Origin: Cardiocondyla obscurior
Lineage: Eukaryota; Arthropoda; Insecta; Hymenoptera; Formicidae
Assembly: GCF_019399895.1 (NCBI RefSeq)
Contig: NC_091873.1
Coordinates: 7,181,501 to 7,245,500, forward strand
Length of the DNA: 64,000 nt
Reading direction: 5' to 3'
The notes beneath the pieces were generated by a model. That model worked only from the letters and a program-made list of their open reading frames with translations, did no database searches and was not told the origin of the DNA. A program made the translations under genes and the position numbers. This document shows, in pieces, positions 58,701 through 64,000 of this stretch (position 1 is its first letter; every line of letters begins with the position of its first letter).

Positions 58701-59350
58701 ATCGCCTGGATTTACCGTCTCGATCCTATCGCAATGCTGCGAGAAACGTGCCGCTGCCTTTCGCGGATGCGGATATTATCGTCGTTCCCGATCGCGTTCG
58801 ACGAAAATTGTCAGTTTTACATTTTCGAATACCTCACGAATTTCGATTAACGCACGACGGCGTGCCGTGACGCGTGAAACGTGAAAGTGAAAACCGCAAG
58901 ATGTACGAGTTCGTATGGGCGTATGTGGAAAATCCAATCACAGGTAATTATAATATGTATGAATTGGGGTAAGTATGACAATGCGACGTTAATTATTTTT
59001 TTTTTTTTTTTTTTTAGCGATACATCCCGTTGCGTTTCCTCCTAAATTAATTCTCATACCTATTCAATATTTAAACAATAATCGTTTTAACGATACGTTT
59101 AACCTGCTTTTATATTTGGTTATCAACCAATATTATTTTAACGTTACGAATGAAATTGGAGTAAATTTAATTTGATTATTATTCTAATCATTAAAAAAAA
59201 TTTTTTTTTATTAGATTATATTTATTATATTCACGGAGGTATCAATGTAACATATCGATACCCACGTAGGAAACTCTGATGCTCCATAAATTAATTTAAA
59301 AAAAATTATTTTAATGCGCGATAACTAATTTGGCAGCTTGGGCGTTCAAG

Positions 59351-59382
59351 CTTAAGCCGAAGCTAGCTCATTTTACAATTCC
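59351..59382. repeat. Dispersed repeat core, copy 3
   Basis: Contains AAGCCGAAGCTAGCTCATTT followed by TACAATTCC, the closest partner of copy 1 over the TTTTACAATTCC part. Confidence 0.55.
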
Positions 59383-62300
59383 TACATACGCTATCGCAAT
59401 TCGTTTTATCTGAAAGACAGCCAACGTGTATGCAACAGCGAATGTTTCAATTATCGATACACGACGAACTTCTTAATAATATAATTCTAGCGTAACAGAG
59501 TACTTATTAATAATAACGCGCTTCGGTGCGATTAAAAAAAAAAGAAAAACGTATCACGTTACTTTGAATACGACGTGAGGCTAGATGCCTCAGTGTTGAC
59601 GTTCGTGTGGATCAATTTGTCGACGCGGCGAGATTATGTCATCGATACGCATCGATTGAACGCAAGAGACGGGGGGGAAAAAAATCATTCTACAAAGTAA
59701 AGCCGCTCAGGCCCTTTTCCCGGCGTGCCGAACTATAGTATATATCCGGTGGTATCGAGAGGTCTCACCATTACACCCAATTACGTACGCCACTGATCGT
59801 TGATCCACCACTCCTCTTCTTCGCACTCGTCCCCGATGATCGGCGTTGCCTCGCGGTTGCGAGCGGCGGCGGTTGCCAAGAAGAGGAGCCAGAAGAGGAG
59901 AGAAACCGCGGTGTTTCTGGGCCCCGGCCTGTACGTGAGGTTTCGCTTTCCTTCTCTCTTCGAACCGCGTTATAATGCACGAGAAGCGCGCGAAGAAGAG
60001 CGAATGAAACTCGGGCAACGGAGGATGGTTTCTAACTCGTCTGGTCTCGTCTCGTACGATGCAGCGGCTCGCTCGCTTCACGCCTTTGCTCATCCTCGTC
60101 TCCCTCTCACCCCCTTTTCGTGCCCCGCGATTGCCCGGAGGTGGATATTGCCGAAGGTGGTATTAATTGGCGAGCAACCCGGTCGCTTATGATTAGCCCG
60201 CGCGGACCGCCGCCGATCCTCCCTCGGGTACCAACTTTGTGCCCACTTACGCTCGCATATTACGCGCGCGTACCTATCCGCCGCTTACTACCGTCGCGGA
60301 AATACCGGCTGACGCAGGGGCATTAACGGGATTGGGCTCGGGATATCAATTCGGACGATATCGCCCGTCCGCGGACGCGCCGCGCGCTCGGGATCTGGAC
60401 GCTAATACAGCTGGGCAGGTAGTACATGCCAAGGCGAGATAATTACAGAGCGCGTCTCGACCGCCAAGTCAAACAACCTAAAACATCAACCTGCTTCGAG
60501 GCCCATAGGCGCCCGAATCCGTGGACGAAATATTCTCGATCTCCGGGCCGGAGATACACGTATGCGTGCGTACGAACGGAGGGGACCCACGTGTAGTCGC
60601 ATATACGCCGCGCGCGTCAAGTAAAAAGGCATTCGTAAAGCAGGTAACCGCGGACTCTCTTGGCGGGATAGCAGCCGGGGTCTTTTATTCCGAGTCCGAG
60701 ATCCGAGGGCGAGCTAATCGATTTGAAATTGGGCCCGTGACGGTCTTCTTTGCCGTACCTCGTGCTCGTTCAATTTATTTGGTGGCCCCGACCACCCCGG
60801 CGTAGTTGGGGCCCCCGTATTGTTCGTAACGGACACCGAACAACGGTTCCCCGCGTTTTTTTTTATATTTTATTTTACGCAGCATCGAAGACGAATCACC
60901 GCCGTCACGGTACTCGCTCGCACCGAAATACCTTTTGTCGCGCGCAAAATTGAAAACGTCCGTAAACTGACGTAAGCAACGTCGACCGCGCAACGCTCCT
61001 CTCTTCTGCCTCCCCCTCGCCCCACGCTACGCGCCTTTCTCGGCAAACTACATTTTACGAAATTAATCGCAGCTTGTCCTTCCTCTTTTTGTCCCCCGCG
61101 CTCTCGAAGAAAGATATTTCTTTTGTTTCTCCCTTTCTCTTGACACACGAGGAGCAAACGGCGAGAAGAAGAGAGGTAGAGAAGCGGGGGAGGGAGGTCG
61201 CTCCTTCGGGTCGACCACAATCGGCCAAATTAGTCGGGTTTCCACGGGGTGTGGCTTGGGTTAGTTACGCTTTAGGTGTCGGATGGGCCGGAGAAACAAT
61301 TTGTTTGTTCTGTTAGCGGCGCGCCACGCTAATGACACGTTACGTCAGCGGGGCGCGATCGGGAGAGGGACAAAGTACGGGGACCCCCCGAGTAATCCGA
61401 GTAGCCTCCGAAAGGCCCGCGTTCTCGGGAACGGGAATTAATTGCGTTAATCTCGCGTTTTACGAGCGTGCCCGGTACCCCGCGTCGTCATCGCCCGGCG
61501 CGTAGACGTCGGGTGCCAACGACGAGCTACTCGCGGACGGACGGCGTGGAAAAGATGTTGCGCGAGCGGCCTGAAATTTCTCAGAGATATTTTAAGGATT
61601 CCGAGAGCGTCGTAAAACTCCGCGCGCTCCACCGCCGGCGGAAGATCGAACGCTGCCGAAGGAAGAAGAAGAAGAAGAAGAAGAAGAAAGGCGCCCGCGA
61701 AAGTGATGGTCGGTCGTTAAAGATCGGCTCTCTCGCGCGCGTGATGCCGCCTCGTCCGGTTGCGAGGATCAGCGGAGAAGACGGTCAGTCTTACATTTAT
61801 ATCTTATAATCGGGGTTTACACACGTGTCACTTTGCGCCCGCCACGCAATTCCACGTAATACCGACGTCGCGTCGAAATAGCCGGAGCATTGTCACTCTC
61901 GGTTCATTACTTTTTTTTTTTTTTTTTTTTTTGCGCGCGTATAATTACAATCACGAAATTTTATTGTCGCTTCGCTGCAATTCTTTTATCACGCGCGACG
62001 CTCATAGACTGTTAAAGGTACCATTAATAATTTAAATAAAATACGTAAAACTGTTGTAATTCGGGATGTCTATTATAAGTGAGCCCTCTCGAAATCTGAT
62101 ACGACATCAACGTCACCGTGGAAGGTGATCTTTAACGATTATCGGCTGGGATCGAACGTTTGAGTCGACTATAGGCGGGAAACAACCGCGTATTCCGCTA
62201 CTGCCGAACGTAAAATAATAACGTTAGCTCGCACCTGCGTGTTTCCACGGAGGGACGCTCATGTAACGTGCAAGTTTTTTATTATTTTTTTTTTCCTTTT

Positions 62301-63197
62301 TTTTTTTTAGCTGTCCGAGCGACCCGCGGGGTTTGTACTACGTGCGCGAAATTCCGTGTGCGGTAACTTTATTTATACAGGGAATGCGGCCGCGTGCGTT
62401 CGCGTTTGCTGGATGCTAACAATAAATAGAAGCGTAGTCCGAATGCCAGAAGAAGAGGTGGTAACCTGCTATTATCGTGTGCTCCGACGTCCTCGCGTCG
62501 TAGCGTTTTAGTCACGCGAGCCTTCGCTCCCTCGCAGCCCCCTCGAAGGGGGTGGGGGCGACGCGGACGAAGGGTGGGCGCGCGCAGTTAGGGGTAAAAA
62601 GCGAGAACGACGTACGAAAGTAATAACGCGCGCCAATTAGTTACGAGAAGAAGTAGACAAAAACGCGACGTGCGTTTCGTCGGCCGTTCAATTCCGTTCC
62701 TCCCTCGCGCGGCTCGGCCGGCCGAACGACAAACCCGGTGGAACGCTGATACGTTTCACTTTTCGAGAGCGACGCGATTGATTTCCAGCGAAATTAGCAA
62801 GGACCAAGGGCGAGATCGGCGCGGAGCATTCGGTGAAGAAGGAGAGAAAAGGAAGAAGTCGCCGCGAGAGATGCTAGAGGGGAGGGGGAGGGAGAGGGAG
62901 GGAGGGAGGAAGGTGGAAAAAGACGGAGTTAACTCGTAGGTTCGGGGCGGAGCACGTCCCTCGCCGGAGCACAAAGCGGCCTGAGGTATAAATTGGTTTG
63001 TTTGCCGCGGAGATGAAAGGGGCCGCTAAATGCTATCTTTAAGGTGTCGGATCAACGCAAATGTGGCTGAGTTACTCGTAATTATAGGATACTCGGAGCT
63101 CGGACCTACGCTCGGAGCTCGTCCGTTCGCTCTCCACCGCTTGCCCGACCGCCTGCCTGCCTGTCCGCCCTGCTCTTTCTCTCTTTCTCTTTTTCTT

Positions 63198-63200
<3 letters not shown>

Positions 63201-63278
<78 letters not shown>
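63201..63278. repeat. Long (CT)n microsatellite
   Basis: About 39 uninterrupted CT units, flanked by further TCTC-rich sequence. On the minus strand it is a GAGA tract. It is the longest simple repeat in the window. Confidence 0.95.
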
Positions 63279-63285
<7 letters not shown>

Positions 63286-64000
63286 ACCCCTCGACCCCCG
63301 CCCCCGTTCACCCCAGACTCTGCTAGCTCGCCTGTCTGGTCTTTTCCCCAGGCTTGCCTCGTTGCCGCGGCCTCGCACTGGCGCGCTTCTCGGTGGACCG
63401 CTCCGATTCACCTCGCCGCAAACCGCGCCGCAAACCGCTCGCCGCCGCTTTCGATTCACACGATCCGACCCGCGATTAGGAACCAATTAGAATGAATCTT
63501 CGGCTGCCCGTGTTCGATCACGGGAATGCGCATTTCGCATGCAGCGTCGGAACTGGCACGCACACATGGCTCTCGCCTTCTCGCCGACCACCGAACACGC
63601 GGCTTAACTTTGTCATTTACGATGCGAAACGTGCAAATTTTTTTTTACCGCGACCGCGAGAGATCGAGAGAGAGAAATCTTTTTAATTCTAGTTTGTTAA
63701 ATTTTTGCAAGTAAAACTATCTCGAGAGATACCTAATTAATCACCCTCCCTATCGTCTCCCAACATTTAAATAACCTCGTCTTTTTTTTTTTTAATTATC
63801 CCATTATCAAAATCAACGAGGAAACGACGGATTGTCGAAGCAGACCGGTCCGCATGGAAAAACCTACGGTGGAACTTTCGCACGCTTTAATTATTAAAAG
63901 AGCTCCGCGCCGCGGTAGCGCGACGTTACCTTCGGGAGAACGCTTCTCTTTCGCTTCTCGACCGCGCTTCGCACCGTTCGCGGCTGCTTTCGCGAAGGGT

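Larger units (their letters stand above)
57001..64000. other. Gene-free flank, part 3
   Basis: CpG-rich with no supported gene. It includes a dispersed repeat copy (59351-59382), an AAG repeat (about 61664-61688), T runs near 61911-61932, and a long CT repeat (63201-63278). Open frames are Arg/Ser/Pro-rich and domain-free. An unseen gene's promoter or 5' UTR could lie here. Confidence 0.45.

Noticed and set aside
43742..64000. Dozens of open frames of 60-180 codons
   Set aside because: GC-rich, low-complexity translations on both strands at the same places, without domains or splice support.
43392..64000. Second forkhead gene (a fd96Ca/fd96Cb pair)
   Set aside because: No second PPYSYI or NSLRHNLS motif appears in the window.
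1..64000. CRISPR arrays, bacterial operons, tRNA or rRNA genes
   Set aside because: The DNA is eukaryotic with spliced genes; no spaced repeats, no tRNA B-box-like GGTTCGANTCC and no rRNA sequence recognised.

Overview
The window looks like nuclear DNA from a hymenopteran insect, most probably an ant. Two things suggest this: a compact head-to-tail array of insect odorant receptor (OR) genes with hymenopteran-like motifs, and CpG-rich DNA around a developmental transcription factor gene. I could run no search, so species and receptor subfamily are not assigned.

Left half (about 0.6-35.6 kb, AT-rich): twelve OR genes, named here OR-1 to OR-12 in coordinate order, all on the minus strand. Each can be modelled with the same five exons, in transcription order about 362, 336, 202, 156 and 48-69 nt, with the same splice phases (2, 0 after a GA/AA-type split codon, 0, 0). 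The predicted proteins are 368-372 aa. All twelve reading frames are open, so this appears to be an array with no pseudogenes. The receptors would each work with the Orco co-receptor in antennal sensory neurons. Spacers between genes are mostly 0.7-1.4 kb. Many carry a palindromic CTATAG-type motif 230-410 bp before the start codon, and five also have CGTCAGT 21-28 bp further on, which together resemble a TATA box plus an arthropod initiator. Several introns carry small inverted-repeat elements. A plus-strand, apparently non-coding, tandemly duplicated exon pair sits between OR-1 and OR-2.

Middle (37.6-43.7 kb): base composition changes sharply to CpG-rich DNA. A two-exon forkhead gene of the FoxB class (Drosophila fd96Ca/fd96Cb type) lies on the plus strand at 39.47-43.39 kb. 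Its intron splits the forkhead domain, and it has an eh1-like Groucho-binding motif.

Right third (43.7-64 kb): CpG-rich, rich in microsatellites and homopolymer runs, with no protein gene I can support. It is best read as FoxB 3' flank and regulatory or intergenic DNA, possibly including untranslated or intronic parts of an unseen gene.
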